Below are positions 1 through 6,718 of a DNA stretch of 64,000 nucleotides, one piece after another. The stretch comes from Mucilaginibacter_A sp965201005. Lineage in GTDB: Bacteria; Bacteroidota; Bacteroidia; Sphingobacteriales; Sphingobacteriaceae. The notes below the pieces were generated by a model. It saw only the letters and a list, made by a program, of their open reading frames with translations, had not been told where the DNA came from and ran no database searches. Within the stretch, counting starts at the first letter, position 1, and every line of letters begins with the position of its first letter. The position numbers were made by a program, and so were the translations under genes. Location of the stretch: the NCBI RefSeq assembly GCF_965201005.1, contig NZ_OZ241747.1:3348001-3412000 (forward strand), read 5' to 3'.

Positions 1-369
1 GCGTTGAAAGAATATTTCCCGGAAGCCAAAATGGAAGACTGGGAACTAGAAACTGCCGGCCAGCGGGTGCAGGTTATTAAAAACGACCCGGAAAAAGGCG
101 GTATTTTAGAGTTTGGAACAGAAGTAGTAAGCGCGGCCGATGGCAGCATCGCAGCACTTTTGGGTGCCTCGCCGGGTGCGTCCACAGCGGTTTCAATCAT
201 GCTGGATTTGCTGGCCCGATGTTTTAAAAACCAGATCAACACGCCCGAATGGCAAAGTAAAATGAAGGAAATGATCCCTTCCTACGGCCAATCATTAGGG
301 CAGGAAATAGCACTGGCAACAAAACTTCGCGAAGAAACCAGCAAAGTTTTAGGTTTGGTTTTACCGTAA
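1..369 (+). CDS. mqo: Malate:quinone oxidoreductase, C-terminal part (partial)
   Basis: The reading frame is open from the left window edge, so only the last 122 or so codons are present. The segment with ADGSIAALLGASPGASTA followed by an IMLDLLARCF helix is the hallmark C-terminal block of the membrane-peripheral, FAD-dependent malate:quinone oxidoreductase (Mqo family), which oxidises malate to oxaloacetate and passes electrons to quinone. The last residues (TSKVLGLVLP) also fit the family. Nothing can be said about its start or promoter. It is followed by a 254-bp gap holding three copies of the dispersed 12-mer, so it probably ends its own transcript. Confidence 0.9.
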   Translation, partial: ALKEYFPEAKMEDWELETAGQRVQVIKNDPEKGGILEFGTEVVSAADGSIAALLGASPGASTAVSIMLDLLARCFKNQINTPEWQSKMKEMIPSYGQSLGQEIALATKLREETSKVLGLVLP

Positions 370-399
370 ACAGCTTAAATCAGCCCAAAAAATACCCGA

Positions 400-441
400 T
401 AAAAACAGCATTAAGGATGAATTTCTGCGATGCTTTTTTTA
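400..441. repeat. Facing pair of dispersed 12-mers, B type then C type
   Basis: TAAAAACAGCAT at 400-411 is followed by ATGCTTTTTTTA at 430-441, the reverse complement of TAAAAAAAGCAT. The order (GCAT ends facing inwards) is opposite to most pairs in the window. It lies 30 bp after the mqo stop and can form a stem, so it may act as a terminator. Confidence 0.7.
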
Positions 442-544
442 TGCCATAAAAATTTGTGATATGCTTTTTTGCAAAGCTATGTCAAGTCCAACAGCATTTC
501 GTTTTTAACTCCTGTCCGGTTGTTTATCCTAAAAAAACACTTGT

Positions 545-556
545 AAAAGAAGCATC
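545..556 (+). repeat. Single dispersed 12-mer, A type
   Basis: Exact TAAAAGAAGCAT in the mqo/aquaporin gap, 67 bp before the aquaporin start. No partner in the opposite orientation lies close by. Confidence 0.8.
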
Positions 557-623
557 TGATTTTTTTGTACAGATGCAGAACTTATTTTCTGCCTGATACT
601 TATAGTTACATCAACTACAATTA

Positions 624-1421
624 ATGGCAACTACAAAAAATTGGCAATTTTACATAATGGAAGCGTTGGCAATTGCCGGTTTCGTACTTTCTGCTGCTTT
701 TACCTCTATTTTTTTAGAACATCCGGATTCGCCGGTTGCGCGCACAACATTAGCGGTACACCCTTTTCAAAAAAGTATCATTTTGGGTTTGGTAATGGGG
801 ATTTATATTACTTCCATTGCCCTTGCGGCTGGCAAATTATCAGGCAGCCACGCCAATCCGATGCTTTCCTCAGCATTTTTCCGTATCAAAAAAATAAGTT
901 TTACCAATTTTTGCGCTTATTGTGCCGCACAATTTTTGGGTGCAATTGCCGCCATTTCGTTGCTCGATTTAACATTCGGTAAGCTTTTTGAACATCCTTT
1001 AATTGATTACAGCATCACCAAACCCAAGCCGGGCCATAGTTTAGGTGCTGCTTTTATCGCCGAATTTATCATCAGTTTTATTTTTGTGATGACTACGCTG
1101 TTTGTGCTGAGTTCTAAAAAACTTGAAAAATACAATGCGCTGATCGCCGGTTTGCTGATCGCTTTATTTTTGATTTTCGAGCTGCCTTACTCCGGCATGA
1201 GCATGAACCCGGCGCGTTCTTTCGCCAGTGCTTTGGTGGCCTGGAAATGGGAAGAAATCTGGGTATATTTTGTGGCACCGGTTATTGCAATGCTGCTGGC
1301 CACCGAGCTGTTTTTGTTGTGGCAAAAATCTTTAGGTGTTGATGCGGAAGGAAAACCGAAACTCACGGACGGGATTTTTGGCAGTCTGGCAATTTCCGAA
1401 TTTCCTTCTGAAGGAAAATAA
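624..1421 (+). CDS. MIP/aquaporin family channel
   Basis: A 265-residue integral membrane protein with about six hydrophobic segments and two half-repeats. The second half carries the canonical pore motif SGMSMNPARSF; the first has SGSHANPMLSS, so its NPA box reads NPM. Both lie where aquaporins and glycerol facilitators place the two pore half-helices. Length is normal for the family. The NPM variant in the first box could alter selectivity, so water versus small solute cannot be decided. The ATG at 624 is the first start after stops in frame. The stop TAA shares its last base with an inverted 12-mer at 1421, placing a repeat pair directly behind the gene. Confidence 0.85.
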   Translation: MATTKNWQFYIMEALAIAGFVLSAAFTSIFLEHPDSPVARTTLAVHPFQKSIILGLVMGIYITSIALAAGKLSGSHANPMLSSAFFRIKKISFTNFCAYCAAQFLGAIAAISLLDLTFGKLFEHPLIDYSITKPKPGHSLGAAFIAEFIISFIFVMTTLFVLSSKKLEKYNALIAGLLIALFLIFELPYSGMSMNPARSFASALVAWKWEEIWVYFVAPVIAMLLATELFLLWQKSLGVDAEGKPKLTDGIFGSLAISEFPSEGK

Positions 1422-1477
1422 TGCTTCTTTTATCGGTATAAATTACCTCTCCGAAAAAACACGCATAAAAACAGTAT
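1421..1477. repeat. Inverted pair of dispersed 12-mers (A and B types), 57 bp
   Basis: ATGCTTCTTTTA at 1421-1432 and TAAAAACAGTAT at 1466-1477 point away from each other and flank TCGGTATAAATT. The pair lies between the convergent aquaporin and DUF2157 genes, a position suited to a bidirectional terminator. One arm is A type, the other B type with GTAT. Confidence 0.75.
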
Positions 1478-1488
1478 CATTATTTTTT

Positions 1489-2544
1489 TCATGCGGATTT
1501 GGATTTCGAACTATCCAAATTCCAGATTTTTTCTGCCTTTCTGCCGATCAGCCAGAATGATAATCCCAAAATGGCAAAAAACATCGTTTTGTTGATATTG
1601 TCCCACAAATATTCGGTGTAGCGCGTGTAGATATTGATGAGCAGAAATGTGATGCCGAACTCGCGGGCTATTTCGTCTTTCTTTTTCAACCCGTACAAAA
1701 CAAAAATCAAGGAAGCGGCAATAGAAATCAAGGCCCAATAATATAAACTGATCTGTTTTACGCGCAGCCAATCGTTTATCGTACCAAAATTACCAAAAAT
1801 AGAAAGCAGCCAAAGCGAGCAAAACAGGTAAGCCATGCCCACGATGTAAGTGAATTCGCGAAAGTATTCCAGCCATTTTTTCCGCCTCAGCACAAAGCAA
1901 AATGCCACCAAAATCGCCCCGAAAACCACAAAACGCAGCGGATAATTCATGCCCAGAAAGTAATGCCGCCAATCGGTTTGGTATCCGGTTTCTGTGCCGA
2001 ACCAGCTCCCAAGGGAAATCAACGCAAACAGCCAGATCAGGTGTGAGTTGAGTTTGTAGGCGATGAAACCATACACAAAAACCGACAGTAAAAACAGTAA
2101 CGAATAATGGCCGGAACCGTTGTCAAACGTTTTGCCGAGGTACGCAATGCAGTTGGCGGTAAACAAAATCCCCAGGAAAATAATGGCTTCGTTGCTGTAA
2201 ACTTTTTGGGGCGAAGTTTTCTTGAGTTTTCTTCCGCGGAGGAACAGAAAAGCGGCCAAAATACCTGAAAGTAAGCTGATTAAAATATCCGGCGTGTTGT
2301 ATAATTGCTGCAGCCAGCGGATCACTTTATCATCAATAATCAGTGAGGCGATGGCAATCAGGCCGCAAAATAAAGCCACCCAAAAAGAGTATTGCGCCAG
2401 CCGTTTCCAATCAAAACCTTTAACATCGTAGCTGTTACGCAGGTTTTGGGCCAGGTTTGGGTCGATCAAACCTAGTTTTTCCCAATGCGAAATGGTTTCG
2501 TCCAGAAATCCGCTTTCCTGCTTATCTAAGTCCAATTTTTCCAA
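1489..2544 (-). CDS. DUF2157-like multi-spanning membrane protein
   Basis: A 351-residue protein with a soluble N-terminal part of about 60 residues (a helical DETISHWEKLGLIDPNLAQNL segment) followed by roughly ten hydrophobic stretches to near the C-terminus. The N-terminal segment and overall layout resemble DUF2157 predicted membrane proteins, whose function is not established. No catalytic motif is visible. The frame has a stop four codons upstream and no ATG before it, so the start appears to be TTG at 2544. It is convergent with the aquaporin gene and 31 bp downstream of ribF on the same strand, where a 12-mer fills part of the gap. Confidence 0.65.
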   Translation of the reverse strand: MEKLDLDKQESGFLDETISHWEKLGLIDPNLAQNLRNSYDVKGFDWKRLAQYSFWVALFCGLIAIASLIIDDKVIRWLQQLYNTPDILISLLSGILAAFLFLRGRKLKKTSPQKVYSNEAIIFLGILFTANCIAYLGKTFDNGSGHYSLLFLLSVFVYGFIAYKLNSHLIWLFALISLGSWFGTETGYQTDWRHYFLGMNYPLRFVVFGAILVAFCFVLRRKKWLEYFREFTYIVGMAYLFCSLWLLSIFGNFGTINDWLRVKQISLYYWALISIAASLIFVLYGLKKKDEIAREFGITFLLINIYTRYTEYLWDNINKTMFFAILGLSFWLIGRKAEKIWNLDSSKSKSA

Positions 2545-2566
2545 AGCCGTAATTTAGGAATGGAAG

Positions 2567-2578
2567 ATACTGTTTTTA
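2567..2578 (-). repeat. Dispersed 12-mer, B type (GTAT form), at the ribF 3' end
   Basis: ATACTGTTTTTA, the reverse complement of TAAAAACAGTAT, overlaps the last codon region of ribF and the ribF/DUF2157 gap. Confidence 0.7.
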
Positions 2579-3574
2579 CCGGTTAAAAAATGCCAGCACA
2601 TTTTCTTTATCGCGGCCAAGTTGTTCGGTCAGTTCTTCCAAACCGTTAAATTTTACATCGTGGCGGATAAAAGCGTGAAAACTCATTTGCAAGGTTTGGT
2701 TGTAAATATCTTCGTTAAAATCAAAAATATTGACCTCGATATTACGCGTCATGCCGTTTATCGTTGGGCGATGACCGATGTAAGCCATACCGAAGAGGCG
2801 CGGAGAGCGGAGAGCGGGGAGCGGAGATTCGCCTGTACTTTGTTCTATTAAGGCATTTCGCTCCTCGTTCTCCGCTCTCCGCTCTATTGTTACCGCATAA
2901 ATCCCGTCGGCAGGTATCAGTTTATAACTTTCTTCGATAAAAAGGTTGGCGGTTGGATAACCTAAAGTGCGGCCGATCTGATCGCCGCGGATCACTTTTC
3001 CGGTGATAAAAAAAGCATAACCCAAAAACTGGTTGGCCAGTTGTGTTTCACCGTTCAACAGCGATTTGCGGATTTTACTGGAACTTACCGCCACTTCATT
3101 TACATCCTGCTCCGGGATTTCCTCGACCTCAAAACCATATTGCGGCGCAAATTTTTGCAGTTCTGCCAGTCCGCCGCTGCGGTCTTTCCCGAAACGATGA
3201 TCATAACCGATCACGATTTTTTTGGTGCCGATACAGTTCACCAGCATTTCACGGATGTATTCCTCCGCAGAAAGATTGGAAAAATCACGCGAAAACGGTG
3301 TAATAATCAAATGATCAATGCCCAGTTCTTCCAGCAGTTTCGCTTTTTCGGAGATGGTTGTCAGCAGTTTTAGGTTTTGATCTTCCGGGTGCAAAATCAA
3401 TCTCGGGTGCGGGAAGAAAGTTAAGATCACGGTTTCGCCGCCGGTTTGCCGGGCAACCTCCTGCAAACGGTCAATAATTTTCCGATGACCGAGGTGCACG
3501 CCATCAAACGTACCAATCGTAACCACGGCATTTGGCAGCGGTTTAAAATCCTGAATGTTGTGGTAAATTTGCAT
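2576..3574 (-). CDS. ribF: Bifunctional riboflavin kinase / FAD synthetase with an in-frame palindromic insert
   Basis: Converts riboflavin to FMN and then FAD in the cytoplasm. The N-terminal adenylyltransferase domain carries TIGTFDGVHLGHRKI near residue 20 and SSSKIR near 165; the C-terminal flavokinase domain starts with GRTLGYPTAN near 200. Between two strands of the flavokinase domain, about residues 229-260, sits an extra segment (ENEERNALIEQSTGESPLP and neighbours) encoded by a GC-rich palindrome at 2799-2886. The usual core resumes at GMAYIGHRPT. The insert keeps the frame, so the gene is probably functional. The ATG overlaps a 12-mer that ends 3573. The gene follows truB as the last member of the ftsX-uppP-truB operon. 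Confidence 0.93.
   Translation of the reverse strand: MQIYHNIQDFKPLPNAVVTIGTFDGVHLGHRKIIDRLQEVARQTGGETVILTFFPHPRLILHPEDQNLKLLTTISEKAKLLEELGIDHLIITPFSRDFSNLSAEEYIREMLVNCIGTKKIVIGYDHRFGKDRSGGLAELQKFAPQYGFEVEEIPEQDVNEVAVSSSKIRKSLLNGETQLANQFLGYAFFITGKVIRGDQIGRTLGYPTANLFIEESYKLIPADGIYAVTIERRAENEERNALIEQSTGESPLPALRSPRLFGMAYIGHRPTINGMTRNIEVNIFDFNEDIYNQTLQMSFHAFIRHDVKFNGLEELTEQLGRDKENVLAFFNR
2799..2886. repeat. In-frame palindromic element inside ribF
   Basis: Left arm 2799-2828 repeats GCGGAGAGCGGAGAGCGG; right arm 2855-2886 carries its imperfect complement ending TCTCCGCTCTCCGCTCT. About 26 bp of loop lie between. The palindrome has no stop codon in the ribF frame and falls exactly on the residues that lack a counterpart in ordinary flavokinases. 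Two relatives lie in ispG. Confidence 0.75.
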
Positions 3575-3616
3575 ACTGTTTTTAGCACATAAATTTTAGG
3601 GTGATAAAAGAAGCAT
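3573..3616. repeat. Compact 44-bp palindrome of two dispersed 12-mers
   Basis: ATACTGTTTTTA (3573-3584) and TAAAAGAAGCAT (3605-3616) flank GCACATAAATTTTAGGGTGA, giving a compact pair with one shared A/T centre. It separates truB from ribF. The B-type arm supplies the last two bases before the G of the ribF ATG. Confidence 0.8.
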
Positions 3617-4341
3617 CAACCGGCGGGTTCCGTTTGGGTTTTTCCCGATCGGATATGGTTTACCAGTCCCATCACTTCATAAGCATCTTTCAGGTGAAAA
3701 TTTCCGCTTCGGGTACGGGTCAATTTGGAAAGAAATGCGCCATTGTTTAATGCCGTACCAAAATCATGCACCAAAGAGCGGATATAAGTGCCTTTACTGC
3801 AAACCACGCGGAAATCGATTTCGGGCAGTTCAATCCTCGTAATTTCAAATTCGCTGATGGTAACTTGCCGGGCGCGGCGTTCCACTTCTTCGCCGCGGCG
3901 GGCTTTTTCGTATAAACGTTCGCCGTTGATTTTAATGGCCGAATGCGCAGGCGGAAACTGGCTGATCTCACCCAAAAACAGCTTTACGTTTCCTTTTATT
4001 TTTTCTGCGGAGATGTTTTCCAGCGGAAATTCCTGGTCAACTTCTGTTTCCAGATCGTAAGACGGTGTGGTGGCACCCAAAACCATTGTGCCTGTATATT
4101 CTTTTTCTTCTGCCTGAAAAGTATCAATTTGTTTGGTGAGTTTGCCCGTACAGATAATCAGCAAACCGGTTGCAAGCGGATCCAGGGTTCCGGCGTGGCC
4201 AACCTTTAATTTCAACGGTTTCAGGGAGTTGCGGATTTTGCCAACTACGTCAAAACTCGTCCAGTTGTAAGGTTTGTTGATTAAAAGAAGTTCTCCTTCA
4301 GGGAAATTAAAATCAGGAAAGATGCTGTTTTTATCGGACAA
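3616..4341 (-). CDS. truB: tRNA pseudouridine-55 synthase
   Basis: A 241-residue TruB. It isomerises U55 in the T-loop of tRNAs. The catalytic block GHAGTLDPLATGLLIICTG sits near residue 48 with the nucleophilic Asp, and KGTYIRSLVHDFG near residue 185 is the second family motif. It lacks the long C-terminal PUA extension of some homologues. The start codons read ATG-TCC-GAT-AAA-AAC-AGC-ATC (MSDKNSI), so a copy of the dispersed 12-mer TAAAAACAGCAT (4322-4333) forms codons 3-7. It lies between uppP (12 bp upstream) and ribF in one operon. Confidence 0.95.
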   Translation of the reverse strand: MSDKNSIFPDFNFPEGELLLINKPYNWTSFDVVGKIRNSLKPLKLKVGHAGTLDPLATGLLIICTGKLTKQIDTFQAEEKEYTGTMVLGATTPSYDLETEVDQEFPLENISAEKIKGNVKLFLGEISQFPPAHSAIKINGERLYEKARRGEEVERRARQVTISEFEITRIELPEIDFRVVCSKGTYIRSLVHDFGTALNNGAFLSKLTRTRSGNFHLKDAYEVMGLVNHIRSGKTQTEPAG

Positions 4342-4353
4342 AATTTGTGTTTT

Positions 4354-5145
4354 TTATGCCGCTAAATGCCCGGTGTAATACAAACCGATCAGCACCAAAC
4401 CCGCTATGATGCGATAAACACCAAACAGCTTAAACCCTTTTTTCTCCAGAAAAGTGATGAAAGTTTTAATGGCCAGCATCGCAACAACAAAAGCAATTAC
4501 GTTACCAATCAGCAAAAATTTAAGCTGCTCGCCTGCAAAAAGCTGGGTGTGGTGCTTATGATAATCCCAAAGCTCTTTTACAGTTGCACCAAACATGGTT
4601 GGCACGGCCAGAAAAAATGAAAATTCTGCGGCTGCCTTGCGGGAAAGTTTCTGGCTCATGCCGCCAACAATTGTAGCTGCAGAACGGGAAACGCCCGGGA
4701 TTACAGCCAAACACTGAAATATACCAACTTTAAATGCGGTTGGATAGCTGATTTCTTTTTCTTTATTTACCACCGGGCGGTTGAACCAGTCGTCCACAAA
4801 AAGCAAAATTATACCACCTAAAACAAGTGTTATGGCCACCACCAGCGGGCTTTCGAGCAAAATATCAATCTTTTTTTTGAACAAAAGGCCAATAATTACT
4901 GCCGGAATTACACCTACAATCAGTTTTAAATAAAAATCTATGCTGCGGAAAAAGCGTTTGAAATACAAAACGACCACCGAAAGTATGGCCCCTAATTGGA
5001 TGCAAACTTCAAATAGTTTTACAAAATCATCCTTGCCAATGCCCATAAAAGCACTCGCAATAACCATGTGGCCGGTTGATGAAACGGGCAAAAATTCGGT
5101 TATCCCTTCAATAATGGCCAGGATAATGGTTTGGATCAGATTCAT
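4354..5145 (-). CDS. uppP: Undecaprenyl-diphosphate phosphatase (UppP/BacA)
   Basis: A 263-residue polytopic inner-membrane enzyme that recycles undecaprenyl pyrophosphate to the monophosphate carrier for cell-wall synthesis; overproduction of this family gives bacitracin resistance. The two signature loops are present: EGITEFLPVSSTGHM near residue 14 and PGVSRSAATI near residue 150. About eight hydrophobic segments can be seen, the family's usual size. The start overlaps the stop of the DUF3098 gene by 4 bp, showing translational coupling with the ftsX side of the operon. Confidence 0.95.
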   Translation of the reverse strand: MNLIQTIILAIIEGITEFLPVSSTGHMVIASAFMGIGKDDFVKLFEVCIQLGAILSVVVLYFKRFFRSIDFYLKLIVGVIPAVIIGLLFKKKIDILLESPLVVAITLVLGGIILLFVDDWFNRPVVNKEKEISYPTAFKVGIFQCLAVIPGVSRSAATIVGGMSQKLSRKAAAEFSFFLAVPTMFGATVKELWDYHKHHTQLFAGEQLKFLLIGNVIAFVVAMLAIKTFITFLEKKGFKLFGVYRIIAGLVLIGLYYTGHLAA

Positions 5146-5369
5146 GCTTTAACATCCGGTTTTTTCAAAATCGAGTAAAAACCCAGGACAAAACCAATCA
5201 TCACCACAAGCGGTGCCAGCACAATTTTGCGGAAATCGTAAATATCGGTATCGCCAATCATCAATATAAAACCAATAACCACTACGGCCATGCTGATGAG
5301 CATCCAGCGGTAATTGCTTTTGCCGAACACAAAGTGCAGCGGCTTGGTTTCTGTAGGTTTTAAAGCCAT
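5142..5369 (-). CDS. DUF3098 small membrane protein
   Basis: A 75-residue protein with a short polar N-terminus and two predicted membrane helices (WMLISMAVVVIGFILMIG and LAPLVVMIGFVLGFYSIL). It matches the small DUF3098 proteins of Bacteroidota, commonly found beside ftsX and uppP; no activity is known. It starts 2 bp after the ftsX stop and overlaps uppP by 4 bp, so the three are surely co-transcribed. A role in division or wall synthesis is only a guess from context. Confidence 0.85.
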   Translation of the reverse strand: MALKPTETKPLHFVFGKSNYRWMLISMAVVVIGFILMIGDTDIYDFRKIVLAPLVVMIGFVLGFYSILKKPDVKA

Positions 5370-5371
5370 AA

Positions 5372-6253
5372 TTATCTGTATAAATCGTAAATTTTTAAAC
5401 GTAAAAACTTGTTGACGGCCAGGAAAGTGCTGAACCCGGAAATAAACATCCCTAAACCAATCAAGCTTAAAAAAATAATGCCGAACTCGTAATAGTTGCG
5501 CAGTAAAACCAGATCGGGGATTTGCCGGTAACCAAAATACAAACAGCCAACCAGTAAAATAATGGCAATCAGGCCGCCCAGCAAACCGTGCAGCAATGCA
5601 AAACCAACAAATGGCCAGCGGATAAAACCTTTTGTTGCGCCAACTAATTGCATCGATTTGATTAAAAACCGCTGCGAATAAATGGCCAAACGGATGGTAT
5701 TGTTGATCATTGCGATGGAGACCACAAAAAATATCCCGGCAAAAGCAAGGATGACCAAACTGATGGAACTGATATTTTTGTTCATCAGGTCAACCATTGG
5801 CTCCTGGTACCGCGTTTCTTTTACGAGCGGATTTTTCGAGATTTCGGCCTGAAACTTTTTAATATTGACGTTGGTTGCAAAATCTGCCTTGAAATATACA
5901 TCGATAGAAGACGGCAACACATTGTAACCCAGAAACTTAATGGCATCTTCGCCCATATCTTTCTGCAGGTTTCGGGCAGCCAGTTCTTTCGGTATATAAA
6001 CGGCTTGTTTTATCTGCGGGTTGCTTTCCAGCTGTTTTTGCAAATGAGATATATCGGCCTCGTTGGCCGTTTCATCCACATAAATGTTAACTACCACGTT
6101 TTCTTTTACGTAATTGGAAATTTTACGGGCATGAACCAGCAGCAAGCCAAGCAAACCCAACATCAACAGCACCATGGCAATGCTGATGACGGTTGAAATG
6201 TATATCGTTTTTGTTTTTCTGGTTGAAGTGCTTGCTTCAAATTCTTCCAACAT
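5372..6253 (-). CDS. ftsX: Cell-division protein FtsX-like permease
   Basis: About 293 residues with one N-terminal membrane helix (TIYISTVISIAMVLLMLGLL), a long extracytoplasmic domain of about 120 residues with the typical KQLESNPQIKQAVYI and DVLP-like segments, then three C-terminal helices. FtsX partners FtsE to couple division to wall hydrolysis. The ATG at 6253 (MLEEFEASTSTRKTKT) is preferred because homologues begin there; a TTG at 6352 would add 33 residues without family support. First gene of the operon with DUF3098, uppP, truB and ribF. No ftsE lies nearby. Confidence 0.9.
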   Translation of the reverse strand: MLEEFEASTSTRKTKTIYISTVISIAMVLLMLGLLGLLLVHARKISNYVKENVVVNIYVDETANEADISHLQKQLESNPQIKQAVYIPKELAARNLQKDMGEDAIKFLGYNVLPSSIDVYFKADFATNVNIKKFQAEISKNPLVKETRYQEPMVDLMNKNISSISLVILAFAGIFFVVSIAMINNTIRLAIYSQRFLIKSMQLVGATKGFIRWPFVGFALLHGLLGGLIAIILLVGCLYFGYRQIPDLVLLRNYYEFGIIFLSLIGLGMFISGFSTFLAVNKFLRLKIYDLYR

Positions 6254-6417
6254 GATCCGAACCTTTTTGCGAAAATAGGAAACCTCATCCAAAGGTAAAA
6301 CAATATCTGTTTTAATTTTGCCTTCCGCAGCAGCCAGAAACGGTTTTAACAAACATTAACAGCCCGCGTGTTTGTTTTTTTGCAGAACTATTTGCCGCCA
6401 CATCAGTTTTAGGTAGA

Positions 6418-6429
6418 TAAAAACAGCAT
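6418..6429 (+). repeat. Dispersed 12-mer, B type, at a start codon
   Basis: TAAAAACAGCAT preceded by CAGTTTTAGGTAGA, the A/T-rich extension, and followed one base later by the ATG of the small protein at 6431. Confidence 0.8.
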
Positions 6430-6430
6430 C

Positions 6431-6640
6431 ATGGAAAAAGCAAATTCTGGTAATAAACCCTCTCCTTCCGACGAAAAAACTTTCCCAAAAGTGGATGAAG
6501 GGCACGACAGCGTAATCCGCAAAGAAGATAAAACTTACCACGAAGATGATGCAAAAGCCAAAACCGAAAACCCGGCCGAGTATTATCAAAATGAAGAGCA
6601 GCCAGTGCAGCCGATAAAAGATGCGCCGAAAGAAGATTGA
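6431..6640 (+). CDS. Small hydrophilic protein of unknown function
   Basis: A 69-residue, highly charged protein rich in Lys, Asp, Glu and Pro with no hydrophobic segment and no recognised domain. The composition suggests a disordered cytosolic protein. It is bracketed by 12-mers (6418 before the ATG and 6644 after the stop) and followed by a hairpin at 6673-6700, so it looks like a one-gene unit. It is accepted as real because it starts with ATG, fills the gap and ends before a terminator, but homology cannot be judged here. Confidence 0.55.
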   Translation: MEKANSGNKPSPSDEKTFPKVDEGHDSVIRKEDKTYHEDDAKAKTENPAEYYQNEEQPVQPIKDAPKED

Positions 6641-6643
6641 GCA

Positions 6644-6655
6644 ATGCTTCTTTTA
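6644..6655 (-). repeat. Dispersed 12-mer, A type, after a stop codon
   Basis: ATGCTTCTTTTA three bases after the stop of the small protein, followed by GCACCATAAATTTAAG, a good copy of the extension. Confidence 0.8.
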
Positions 6656-6672
6656 GCACCATAAATTTAAGT

Positions 6673-6700
6673 AAATCCGGTTTTAAAAAAGACCGGATTT
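6673..6700 (+). terminator. Hairpin after the small protein
   Basis: AAATCCGGT and ACCGGATTT form a 9-bp stem around a TTTAAAAAAG loop. The T tract behind it is weak, so termination is likely but not certain. Confidence 0.5.
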
Positions 6701-6718
6701 GTTGCTATATTACAATTG

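Noticed and set aside
2799..2886. Frameshift or pseudogene in ribF
   Set aside because: The insert is a multiple of three and both domains continue with all key motifs, so the gene appears intact.
6254..6352. TTG-initiated extension of FtsX by 33 residues
   Set aside because: Family members begin near the ATG at 6253, shortly before the first membrane helix.
6356..6662. Minus-strand frames opposite the small hydrophilic protein
   Set aside because: Two overlapping frames of odd composition (rich in Phe, Cys, Arg) that cross the hairpin and words; they read as the shadow of the plus-strand gene.
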